A stretch of DNA of 25,119 nt from DASZZV01 sp035544835 (lineage in GTDB: Bacteria; Acidobacteriota; Thermoanaerobaculia; Gp7-AA8), in contig DASZZV010000271.1 of the NCBI GenBank assembly GCA_035544835.1, forward strand, positions 1-25,119, read 5' to 3'. Positions 7,543-15,853 of the stretch are shown here, one piece after another. The position numbers and the translations under genes are program-made. The notes under the pieces are model-generated. The model did no database searches and was not told the origin of the DNA. It worked only from the letters and a program-made list of their open reading frames with translations. Numbering within the stretch: the first letter of the stretch is position 1; each line of letters starts with the position of its first letter.

Positions 7543-8250
7543 TCAGTCCTTCCACTCGTCAGCAAACCGCTTCTGAAACAACGTGTCGTGCGGTGACGAC
7601 TCCTCTGCCGATGGCCTGCCGTTCGTGTAGTAATAGAGTGAGACTGATTTCCTGGTAAAGCCGGCGGGACAAGCCAGTGGCGACGGATGTCCGTGGAATG
7701 AGCCATCGGTGGTCGAGAAGATCACGGTCCGATTGAAGAGAGGCAGGATCGCCTTTTGTCTGCTCGTCATGGCAGCATCCCAGAGCTCGAGGTGGCCGTC
7801 CCACTCCTCGCGCCAGTCCTTGTTCAGGTAAATCAGGACGTTCAGCCGCCGGTCGAGGCGCAGCTTGGGGTGGCGGTTGAAGTCTGCATGAATCTTCAAA
7901 AAGCCCCCCGGCAGTATCTGATGGAGGCCTCCGCCACCGAAGTACGGATCGGGAATCAGACCGTCAATACCGGTGAGCTTCTCTAAAAAGCTCAGCATCT
8001 CTGGTCCGTTCATCTCCCAGAGGAAACGTTTGATCCGGTCGCTTACGCTGCTGATTGCGAAGTAATAACCCAGCTTGCGCTCGCGGGGGTTATTGAAGGA
8101 CGCCCACTGCATCCCCTCAGGTGTCGGAAAATCATCGAGCACTGCTTGGAGTGCCTCATCCGGAAACAGGCTGTCGATGACGATATGCGGAAATGGTTGC
8201 GCCGTCCGGTAGGTCTCGGCCAGCTCGGCAGGGTTGGCCTGAAGGATCAT
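7543..8250 (-). CDS. 2-oxoglutarate/Fe(II)-dependent oxygenase (prolyl 4-hydroxylase-like fold)
   Basis: The 235-residue product shows the pattern of the 2OG-Fe(II) oxygenase superfamily. The N-terminal PFPHIVIDSLFP motif is typical of the prolyl-hydroxylase-like group. The iron facial triad is HAD (H121, D123) plus a distal histidine at H186 (SFHGHP, with H188 as an alternative). R200 or K201 would bind the 2-oxoglutarate carboxylate. A NVLIYLNKDW strand sits between them. An upstream ATG at 8274 has no ribosome site, while AGGAAG lies seven bases before the ATG at 8250. The substrate cannot be inferred. Members of this group hydroxylate proteins, or small molecules in sugar and antibiotic pathways. 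It is transcribed towards the receiver gene. Confidence 0.8.
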   Translation of the reverse strand: MILQANPAELAETYRTAQPFPHIVIDSLFPDEALQAVLDDFPTPEGMQWASFNNPRERKLGYYFAISSVSDRIKRFLWEMNGPEMLSFLEKLTGIDGLIPDPYFGGGGLHQILPGGFLKIHADFNRHPKLRLDRRLNVLIYLNKDWREEWDGHLELWDAAMTSRQKAILPLFNRTVIFSTTDGSFHGHPSPLACPAGFTRKSVSLYYYTNGRPSAEESSPHDTLFQKRFADEWKD

Positions 8251-8581
8251 CGAGTCTTCCTTTCCCACGACCATGCATGTGCTTGTGCAAAGTTCATGGG
8301 GATCTCCGGGGAGTACGTCGTCCAGCCCTGGGGGGCGGTGTATCGTACGCGCAGACTAATACTTGGCGGGCTGCCCGTCTAAAAGCCCTGGGACTGAGGC
8401 ATTCCAAAAGCCTGAATGTGGTAGACGATGTCGCGGTAAGCGAGCGCATCCGTGACTACCAGGAGGGCGGCATGGGCAATCTCGGTTCGTCGTTTCTGCA
8501 AACTAACTCCGAGTCAGGGTCTCCTCGTCGCCTCGCGGTTACCGTTGATCACCACGCACCAGGAGCTCCGTAACCAAGCCG
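8251..8581. other. Intergenic stretch with no recognisable gene
   Basis: About 330 bp between the oxygenase start and the CDGSH stop. A rightward frame crosses it (8193-8573) but overlaps the oxygenase gene in antisense, has no recognisable domain, and its translation is rich in Ser, Arg and Gly without family resemblance. The end of that frame (about 8400-8570) is less obviously a shadow, so a decayed gene cannot be excluded. No tRNA or terminator was seen. Confidence 0.4.
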
Positions 8582-8788
8582 CTACTTCGCGTCGGAAACT
8601 TTGACGGCGGCCGAGGCGCCCTGGAAGCCGATCTTCGAATGGGTGCCGTCGCAGTAGGGCTTCGTGACGGAGCCTCCGCAGCGACAGAGTGACTTCTTCC
8701 TCGGCTGCATTTCCTGCCCGTTCTCGTCGACCAGGGTGAAGTCTCCCTCTACGAGATAGGGACCATTAGGTGCGAGTTTTATTTTCAT
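8582..8788 (-). CDS. CDGSH iron-sulfur domain protein (mitoNEET-type)
   Basis: This 68-residue protein carries a single CDGSH-type zinc-finger-like domain that binds a 2Fe-2S cluster with three cysteines and one histidine. The ligands are C35, C37, C46 and H50 within CRCGGS and KPYCDGTH, so the motif is CDGT here. Such small proteins are proposed to handle electron or cluster transfer. A frame starting six codons earlier exists, but AAAGGAG lies just upstream of the ATG at 8788, which I use. It stands alone, separated from thiC by a palindromic repeat element of about 300 bp. Confidence 0.9.
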   Translation of the reverse strand: MKIKLAPNGPYLVEGDFTLVDENGQEMQPRKKSLCRCGGSVTKPYCDGTHSKIGFQGASAAVKVSDAK

Positions 8789-8821
8789 TTTTGAATCTCC
8801 TTTCAAGGGCGATTGCCTGAG

Positions 8822-9101
8822 TTGCTGAGTTATTGAGTTTACGAAAGCCGCGTAGCGGCGGAATCTCGTTAGCCCACGGCGTAAGCCGTGGGTTTGCTGA
8901 CGAACTGTTTTGTGTCCAGCCCCGTAGGGGCGACATTACGCACCGCCCACGGTCGTGATTGCCCCCGTGTATCTCGACGGATACCGCCCCTACGGGGCTC
9001 GGATCGCCCCTACGGGGCTCGGATCGCCCCTCACCTTCCCACGGTTCACGGCTTACGCTGTGGGCTAACGAGATTTCGCCGCTACGCGGCTGACTCAGCA
9101 A
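8822..9101. repeat. Compound inverted-repeat element between thiC and the CDGSH gene
   Basis: Outer arms AGCCGCGTAGCGGCGGAATC and onward (8846-8892) match in reverse complement 9039-9091, with substitutions and a small insertion. TTGCTGAGT/ACTCAGCAA flanks extend the similarity to the ends. The arms themselves contain palindromes such as CCCACGGCGTAAGCCGTGGG. The centre has three CCCC(G)TACGGGG palindromes, two of them (about 8986-9020) in tandem units ending GGCTCGGATCG. This looks like a MITE-like or REP-cluster element. No coding capacity or transposase is present. Confidence 0.75.
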
Positions 9102-9124
9102 CTCGAGCTGCACCTTTCGTTCCT

Positions 9125-10516
<1,392 letters not shown>

Positions 10517-10578
10517 GACTCTCCCCTGATCTCAGCTTCAGCAACTTTGTCAGGGAGTCCGAAGAATGTCGCTGCGCC

Positions 10579-10651
10579 GCCTTCCCTACGCCGGTACGAC
10601 CCGGTTCAGGTTCGAGGGTGTGATCTCAGGCCGAGCAGGCCACCCCTAGGC
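10579..10651 (-). promoter_or_regulatory. TPP riboswitch (THI element) controlling thiC
   Basis: Read on the minus strand the aptamer core is clear: AGGGGTGGCC, then CTGAGATCACACCCT, then GAACCTGAACCGGG, then ACCGGCGTAGGGAAG. The CUGAGA box binds the pyrimidine and the GCGUAGGGAA end closes helix P1, where GCCT pairs with AGGC. A small CTCCC/GGGAG hairpin with a seven-base loop (10652-10668) precedes it. There is no obvious terminator with a uridine tract between the aptamer and thiC, so translational control through the GGGGAG ribosome site is likely. Binding of thiamine pyrophosphate would lower ThiC synthesis. Confidence 0.93.
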
Positions 10652-10669
10652 TCCCTTTTGCAGGGAGCT

Positions 10670-10698
10670 AGTGTGCTGCCGGGCGCGGTGTGAGTCAA
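10670..10698 (-). promoter_or_regulatory. Candidate promoter for thiC
   Basis: On the minus strand TTGACT (10693-10698) resembles a -35 box. Seventeen bases later CACACT (10670-10675) is a weak -10 box, three of six matches. Initiation near 10663 would begin just ahead of the riboswitch aptamer, which supports the placement. The weak -10 keeps this tentative. Confidence 0.35.
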
Positions 10699-10730
10699 GC
10701 AACATCGAGCCGATCCAGAAACCAGGCGGG

Positions 10731-11096
10731 TTAGAAGACGGGATTGTCGGCGTGGTGACTGAAGTGCCACAGGTACAGATATCCCGGGAACTGCACGGGA
10801 ACCGTGTAACTAACATCGATAACGACCCGTTCGCTGGTCTTGTTGACCTTTACCTGCTCTTCATCCACCGGGAGTTCCAGCTCCCTGCCCTTGTGAATAA
10901 TCATGTTGCGAATCTGGCTCTCATTCATGCTTCCGGCAGACTTCGCAGCGTCCTCCGTGGTCTGCCGCAGCTCGGACGCTCTCACCTTGACGGGGATCAG
11001 CTTGTAAGCAATGAAGATCGCTGCGACAAGAAGAATGAGGCCAAAAATACAACCGCCCTTCCCTTCGCCACTCTCACTCTTTTTAAAGCGCCGCAT
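10731..11096 (-). CDS. Small single-pass membrane protein of unknown function
   Basis: The 121-residue product has a charged N-terminus, one strong membrane helix (about residues 14-34, including GLILLVAAIFIAY) and a soluble C-terminal domain of about 85 residues with predicted helix and strands (RVVIDVSYTVPVQFPGYLYLW). The topology is probably N-in, with the soluble domain in the periplasm. The pattern loosely resembles DUF4845-type small membrane proteins, which often lie beside lepB, but I cannot confirm that family. A good GGAGG ribosome site precedes the ATG by six bases. It follows lepB by 54 bp on the same strand, so it is probably the last gene of the cyclase-thiD-lepB run. Confidence 0.72.
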   Translation of the reverse strand: MRRFKKSESGEGKGGCIFGLILLVAAIFIAYKLIPVKVRASELRQTTEDAAKSAGSMNESQIRNMIIHKGRELELPVDEEQVKVNKTSERVVIDVSYTVPVQFPGYLYLWHFSHHADNPVF

Positions 11097-11150
11097 ACAG
11101 GTCCTCCGTCGCCTTGAGGGTACGGAATGTCGAGCGGTGAAGTCAATTCG

Positions 11151-11711
11151 CTAGTGGACTCGACGCAGCAGACGATCCCAGGCGATCGGGCTGATTCGGC
11201 GCGTGCCGGAAGCTTCGACGCCGGTCGACCAGTAAACGACTCGCGCCTTTCCGACTACCGCGGCGAACGGCACCAGTCCCATAGCGCGGCTGTCGAGCGA
11301 CTCCTGGCGATTGTCGCCCAGCACGAAATAGCAGTCGTGAGGAACAATTTGCGGCATGACCGTTCCGCTCGTCCCTCTGCCATACAGATACGGCTCGGAC
11401 AGCGTGTAGCCGTTCACCACGACCTGACCGCTCCGCAATTGCAGATAGTCTCCCGGGAGACCAATGACGCGCTTGACGTAAAAGGGCGAAGCTCTTTCGC
11501 CCGAGCGGAACACGATCACGTCCTGGCGACTCGGACGATGCTGATCACGGTACGGTGTAACGAGAATGTAGTCGCCCGGCAGTAGTGTTGGCCTCATCGA
11601 GGCCGAGGGAACGGTGAACCCCTGAGCGAGGAAAAGACGAACGGCGACAGCGGCTCCCAGGACGGCTGCAGGGAGCAGGACGGCGCGAACGATGCTCATG
11701 GTGCGACGCAT
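11151..11711 (-). CDS. lepB: Signal peptidase I
   Basis: Signal peptidase I removes signal peptides from Sec-exported proteins at the outer face of the cytoplasmic membrane. The 186-residue product has one N-terminal membrane helix (about 8-28), the nucleophile S38 in the PSASMRPTL box and the general base K80 in YVKRVIGLPGD, plus the GDNR box (LGDNRQESLDSR) that ends the catalytic core. It is the short one-helix form, unlike the 324-residue E. coli enzyme. The frame stays open to 11909 inside thiD, but that part is antisense-like low complexity. ATG at 11711 or 11699 are the real candidates, 16 or 28 bp after the thiD stop. Proximity to thiD suggests co-transcription, without an obvious functional link. 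Confidence 0.92.
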   Translation of the reverse strand: MRRTMSIVRAVLLPAAVLGAAVAVRLFLAQGFTVPSASMRPTLLPGDYILVTPYRDQHRPSRQDVIVFRSGERASPFYVKRVIGLPGDYLQLRSGQVVVNGYTLSEPYLYGRGTSGTVMPQIVPHDCYFVLGDNRQESLDSRAMGLVPFAAVVGKARVVYWSTGVEASGTRRISPIAWDRLLRRVH

Positions 11712-11727
11712 CCTCGAGAAATGCGCG

Positions 11728-12531
11728 TCAGGTTCCGGTTGCCAAAGGGAGGAAAACCTGGCGAGAGTCCCCGCTGGCGTATCTGGCGGCGATGGCCGCG
11801 GAGACGAGGTCGATCGCCTTGCCCACTGATTCAGGGAGGGATCTCCCTGAGGCGAGGCCGGAGGCAATGGCCGAGGCGAGGATGCAACCGCTCCCGTGGG
11901 TCTGTGCATTGGCGATCCGCGGATGTTCGAAAGAGTGAAAGGTGCCCGACTCCCACAGCGTATCGGTGACCGTTTCGGATTCGTCGATATGGCCGCCCTT
12001 CACGAGTACGGCCGGTGCACCGAGCCGTTCGAATGAGAGCGCGATGCGCTCGATGTCGACGAGGCCACGTGGGTAAGCGTTGATCAGGGCCGCCGTCTCA
12101 TCCCAGTTGGGCGTGATGACGGTCGCCAGGGGAAGAAGCTCGGTTTTCAGAACCTCGATTGCCTCGTCATTGAGAAGAGCCGTTCCCGAAGTTGAGATCA
12201 TGACCGGATCCACGACGAGGAAACGCGGTTTCCACTCGCGCATCTTCCGTGCGACCAGGGCCACGATTTCTGCCGATACCAGCATGCCGGTTTTGACCGC
12301 CACCGGCTTCAGATCGCTCATCACGGCGTCGATCTGCCGTTCGAGCGACTCGAGCGATACCGTCATGATGTCGATGATGTGGCGACTGTTCTGCGCAGTG
12401 ACGGCAGTGATGGCAGTGGCGGCGTGAAGGCCCAAAGCGGTGATGGTCTTCAGGTCGGCCTGGATTCCAGCCCCACCACCGGAATCACTCCCGGCAATGG
12501 TCAGGACCGAAGCCCTGGTGGGAACTACCAT
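11728..12531 (-). CDS. thiD: Hydroxymethylpyrimidine/phosphomethylpyrimidine kinase ThiD
   Basis: ThiD phosphorylates HMP and HMP phosphate to HMP pyrophosphate, which is joined to the thiazole unit in thiamine synthesis. The 267-residue protein has the usual length. It shows the N-terminal TIAGSDSGGGAGIQAD motif (about 11-26), KTGMLVS, DPVMISTSG, TPNWDE, VLVKGGH and the anion-hole THGSGC near the C-terminus. The gene begins one base after the stop of the cyclase gene on the same strand, so it belongs to that transcript, and there is no TPP riboswitch directly upstream of it. Thiamine control of this step may therefore differ from that of thiC. Confidence 0.96.
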   Translation of the reverse strand: MVVPTRASVLTIAGSDSGGGAGIQADLKTITALGLHAATAITAVTAQNSRHIIDIMTVSLESLERQIDAVMSDLKPVAVKTGMLVSAEIVALVARKMREWKPRFLVVDPVMISTSGTALLNDEAIEVLKTELLPLATVITPNWDETAALINAYPRGLVDIERIALSFERLGAPAVLVKGGHIDESETVTDTLWESGTFHSFEHPRIANAQTHGSGCILASAIASGLASGRSLPESVGKAIDLVSAAIAARYASGDSRQVFLPLATGT

Positions 12532-12532
12532 C

Positions 12533-14221
12533 TCAGGCCCGTGTCTGAGTACCGGCGCCGGCAGTGGACGTGGCTACCGGGGCGGTGGAGGAACCATCGT
12601 CGAGCACCGCCCATACGGGCATTTTTTCCTTCATGCCCTTGAGCGGGAACTCTCCCAGCGATTCGACCTTGAAGAGTCCTTCGACGCTTTCGTACGTCGA
12701 TTGCGAGATCACGATGTTGCCTGGTTTGGCGACTCCGCTCTCCAGCCGGGATGCGATATTCACGGAGCTCCCGAGGACGGTGTAGTCCACACGCTTCTCG
12801 GTACCGACATTTCCGACGACGGCCGGTCCGCTGTTGATGCCGACGCGGATGTTGACAGGGGGAAGATTGTTGCGTACGCGATCGGCGTTCCACTCCCCGA
12901 CCAGCTGACGCATGGTGATGGCCGCCTTCACGGCGCGAGCGGCGTGATCTTCCTGCGCGATCGGCGCGCCAAAAAATGCCATCACCGCGTCGCCGATGAA
13001 TTTATCCAGCGTGCCGCCATGAGCAAAGATCGCCTCGACGGCGCAGGAGAAGAAATGCGAAAGGAACTCTGAAACCTCTTCCGGCTTCTTTGTTTCCGAA
13101 ATCGTGGTGAAGCCACAGATGTCAGCGAAGAGGATGGAGACATCGGCATTCTTGATCTCAGCCTGATCGGTCGAGACGTTGATGACACCCTTGACGATTT
13201 CGTCGATGACGCCGGGCGAGTGGTAGCGTTCCAGCTTGGTCCGGATCTTCCGTTCCTGCTCGATCTTCTCGGCAAGCTGTGCGCGTTCGATCGCCACGGC
13301 GGCGAAATTCGCGAGCGCCGTGAGTAAATCCAGATCTTCATTCGTAAACACCCCGACGTGAATCGGCGAATCGACCTGGACGGCGCCGATGACCCGCGTG
13401 CGATTCCAGAGCGGCACACACATGGCGGAGCGAATGCCGTGAATGGCGATCGACTTGCCGCCCAGCAGACGGGCATCCTCCAGAGCGTTCGAGGTGAGCA
13501 GCGAGACCTGCTGAGAGGCCACCATCTTCAGGATGGTGCGGGAGATCGGAATCTCCTGCCCGTCCGATCCCTCGATGAACTTCGCCAGCTTGGGAACAGG
13601 GTTGCCATCGTCGTCGAACAGAATCAGCAACCCGCGCTCGACCGGAAGATACTTGAAGATGATGTCCATGACCGTGCTCAGCACGGAGCTGAGCTCCTCG
13701 GATTGGAGGAGGACTTTGGCCACCTGCACGAGCACCGCGAAGATCTTTTCTCGCGTGACCGTCGCAGCCGGCATGACCGGGACCGAGGCGCCACTGACAC
13801 CCGGCCGGCCCGTCGTACCCGTCGCCAGATCGGCCAGATCGAGTCCGAACTCGGAATTGAAGTCCGAGATTCTGCGAATGACCGTTCCGCTCGGATTGTC
13901 GAAGGGGGAGTCGTCGGAAAAGTCCACCTGCGGAATCGATCGGACTTCCAGCTGGACTGAACCGACCAGAATCTTGTCGCCCTGAGCGACCTCGCGCTCG
14001 GTGACAGGCGTGCTGTTGACCTTCACGCCGTTGGTGGATTTGAGATCGACGATCCACCATTTCAGTTCTCGCCGCTCGAACTTCGCATGTCGACGCGATA
14101 CCGAAGGGTGGTTGAGCACCAGATCGTTTCCCTCGGTTCTACCGATAAGGATCACATCTTCGCGCAGGTCAAAGATCCTCGGGACCCCGAGATCGACATA
14201 GTTGAGTTGAAGTTGTTCCAT
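12533..14221 (-). CDS. FHA-GAF-class III adenylate/guanylate cyclase
   Basis: This 562-residue soluble protein joins three modules. An FHA phosphothreonine-reading domain (about 10-90) has G27-R28, S42-x-x-H45 and N64-G65. A GAF sensor domain (about 160-325) ends in a helical coiled linker (AIERAQLAEKIEQERK). The C-terminal class III cyclase domain (about 355-545) has metal ligands D367 (FADICGFT) and D411 (GDAVMAFFG), substrate-selecting K407 and T481, and transition-state N488/R492 (VNIASRLE). All catalytic residues are present, and the Lys/Thr pair favours ATP, giving cAMP. The gene diverges from the PP2C gene and is followed by thiD after one base. FHA binding to a phosphorylated partner could switch cyclase output. 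Confidence 0.93.
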   Translation of the reverse strand: MEQLQLNYVDLGVPRIFDLREDVILIGRTEGNDLVLNHPSVSRRHAKFERRELKWWIVDLKSTNGVKVNSTPVTEREVAQGDKILVGSVQLEVRSIPQVDFSDDSPFDNPSGTVIRRISDFNSEFGLDLADLATGTTGRPGVSGASVPVMPAATVTREKIFAVLVQVAKVLLQSEELSSVLSTVMDIIFKYLPVERGLLILFDDDGNPVPKLAKFIEGSDGQEIPISRTILKMVASQQVSLLTSNALEDARLLGGKSIAIHGIRSAMCVPLWNRTRVIGAVQVDSPIHVGVFTNEDLDLLTALANFAAVAIERAQLAEKIEQERKIRTKLERYHSPGVIDEIVKGVINVSTDQAEIKNADVSILFADICGFTTISETKKPEEVSEFLSHFFSCAVEAIFAHGGTLDKFIGDAVMAFFGAPIAQEDHAARAVKAAITMRQLVGEWNADRVRNNLPPVNIRVGINSGPAVVGNVGTEKRVDYTVLGSSVNIASRLESGVAKPGNIVISQSTYESVEGLFKVESLGEFPLKGMKEKMPVWAVLDDGSSTAPVATSTAGAGTQTRA

Positions 14222-14478
14222 TTAGTTTGAGAGGCGAATTATATATCGGCGCAGGGGCTACCGGTGATGACTTGTCATCCTGAAGCGCAGGTCAGGATCT
14301 TGAATCCTCAACCAGCTTAAATACGAGTCAGCTGCTACTTTCTCACTTTTCTACTCCCCAAAAGCAATCGCATCCGTAAAATAGCGTTCAGGATTCGGTA
14401 TAATGCGACCCTGTTCACAAATAATGTGATGAAAGACGTTCGGGGCCTTTTGGTTTCAGACGGGTGTGAAAATTCGCG
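14222..14478. promoter_or_regulatory. Divergent intergenic region between the cyclase and PP2C genes
   Basis: These 257 bp must carry the promoters for both arms of the signalling island. A perfect TATAAT is at 14399-14404 on the plus strand, pointing to PP2C, and starts about 75 bases before its ATG. No good -35 lies 16-18 bases before it. A copy of the TGTCATCCTGA/AGGATCT repeat family occupies 14271-14300. The local base composition is markedly AT-richer than the genes. Confidence 0.45.
14271..14300 (+). repeat. TGTCATCCTGA / AGGATCT short intergenic repeat
   Basis: TGTCATCCTGA followed by a GCGCAG segment and AGGATCT is a diverged copy of the family seen at 62-99 and 25039-25075. It lies in the divergent cyclase/PP2C region. 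Function unknown. Confidence 0.55.
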
Positions 14479-15837
14479 ATGACTGAGCAACCAGACATTC
14501 CGGAGCCGGTGACGACGACCCAGAAACAGCTCGTCGTGCATGTGATCCAGAAAACAGACGTTGGACGGGTTCGTTCGGAGAATCAGGATTACGCGATTCT
14601 CAGTACGACCGAGGACGAGGCGCTCGATGCCGAGAAAGGGCGTCTCATGGTCGTGGCCGACGGCATGGGCGGCCACCGTGGTGGCGCTACCGCCTCCCGA
14701 CTGGCCGGCACGACGATCAAAACTGAGTACTTCCACAGCCAGCATGAAGATGTTTCGACGGCGCTGAAGGGCGCGCTCGAAAAGGCCAACTCCCGAATCT
14801 TCAATGAGGCTCAGGCAAACCCCGAGCTCCGCGGCATGGGGACGACCTGCTCAGCTCTGGTCATCAAGGACAATCAAGCCTGGTTCGCGCATGTCGGCGA
14901 CTCTCGTATCTATCTCGTGCGAGGTGATGAGATCCGTCAGATCACCGACGATCACTCCCTGGTGGCGTCGATGGTGCGCGAGGGCTTGCTCACCCCCAAA
15001 GAGGCTGAGGTTCATCCCCGCCGGAACGTCCTGCAGCGCTCCATGGGTGTTGCCGATTCGGTGGAAGTGGACGTCAAATCATCGATGCCGGTTCTGCCGG
15101 GCGACACATTCATCCTCTGTAGCGACGGACTTCACGGTCTCGTCAGAGAAGAAGAGATTCGCGACGTCAGTCGCATGTCGGTCGACGATGCGGCGCAGGA
15201 GTTTATCAAGCGAGCTCTCGAGCGTGGTGCTCCAGACAACGTGACCGTCATCGTGGCCAGAGCCGAAGAGTCCGATGAGGCCGGCATCGCGTCCGAGATG
15301 CAGGCTCGCAGGACCACGGAACAAGAGAAGACCGATCGGATCCCCACCGACAAGATCCCCAGTTTCAGCGATCAGGATCTCCTCTCTGAAATGGTCGCCA
15401 ACCGCGCACGCGCCGATGAGTCAAAGGGTTCTTCGAGTGTTTTCGATTCTGCCCGCACACCCACTGTTCCCCTGGAGGCTCTCGGTGAGTCGACACCGCC
15501 GGGCGGCAACGCGCCGACCCTTGAAATGAGTCCTCTCGATGCTGCGTCGAGCACTCCCCCGGAGGCCCAGGGCGAGCTCTCAGGGCTCAAAGGGCAGACC
15601 GTCAAAGTCGCCCCGATCGTTGCCCCGAAGCCGGTTGCCATCGACTCCGATCCGACCGCGCCCTACGGAACAAAGGCTCCTGAGGTTGCAGCGGCCCCCG
15701 AGCGGGTCGGTAGTGGAGTACTGAAATGGATTCTGATTACGCTTCTCCTTTTGGGGGCTGCCGGAGCGGCTGCCTATTACTGGACGCACTGGGGTTCGCA
15801 GTCAGCAACCTCTAACGAGACCCCTGTCGGCCGATGA
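14479..15837 (+). CDS. PP2C-family Ser/Thr phosphatase with C-terminal membrane anchor
   Basis: This 452-residue protein is a PP2C (PPM) phosphatase that removes phosphate from Ser and Thr. Metal-coordinating residues are visible: D37 in RSENQD, D61 in VVADGMGGH, the SDGLHGL box and the final DNVTVIV box. FAHVGDSRIYL is the usual core strand. The catalytic domain ends near residue 265. A Pro/Ser/Thr-rich linker of about 150 residues follows, then one membrane helix (about 415-438, KWILITLLLLGAAG) and a short outer tail. The domain therefore faces the cytoplasm and resembles PstP of actinobacteria in layout. It heads the rightward train of FHA and kinase genes and is the likely eraser for both kinases. 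Confidence 0.94.
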   Translation: MTEQPDIPEPVTTTQKQLVVHVIQKTDVGRVRSENQDYAILSTTEDEALDAEKGRLMVVADGMGGHRGGATASRLAGTTIKTEYFHSQHEDVSTALKGALEKANSRIFNEAQANPELRGMGTTCSALVIKDNQAWFAHVGDSRIYLVRGDEIRQITDDHSLVASMVREGLLTPKEAEVHPRRNVLQRSMGVADSVEVDVKSSMPVLPGDTFILCSDGLHGLVREEEIRDVSRMSVDDAAQEFIKRALERGAPDNVTVIVARAEESDEAGIASEMQARRTTEQEKTDRIPTDKIPSFSDQDLLSEMVANRARADESKGSSSVFDSARTPTVPLEALGESTPPGGNAPTLEMSPLDAASSTPPEAQGELSGLKGQTVKVAPIVAPKPVAIDSDPTAPYGTKAPEVAAAPERVGSGVLKWILITLLLLGAAGAAAYYWTHWGSQSATSNETPVGR

Positions 15838-15853
15838 GTGTTGACCCTCGGTC

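Noticed and set aside
8193..8573. Possible small gene between the oxygenase and the CDGSH gene
   Set aside because: Its first part overlaps the oxygenase in antisense and no family is recognised; noted only as a possible remnant.
8880..9030. CRISPR-like array from repeated CCCCTACGGGG units
   Set aside because: Only two tandem units with very short identical spacers; it is a palindromic repeat cluster and no cas gene is present.
11712..11909. N-terminal extension of lepB into thiD
   Set aside because: The added residues are Pro/Ser-rich antisense to thiD, while the signal-anchor helix and catalytic box fit a start at 11711 or 11699.
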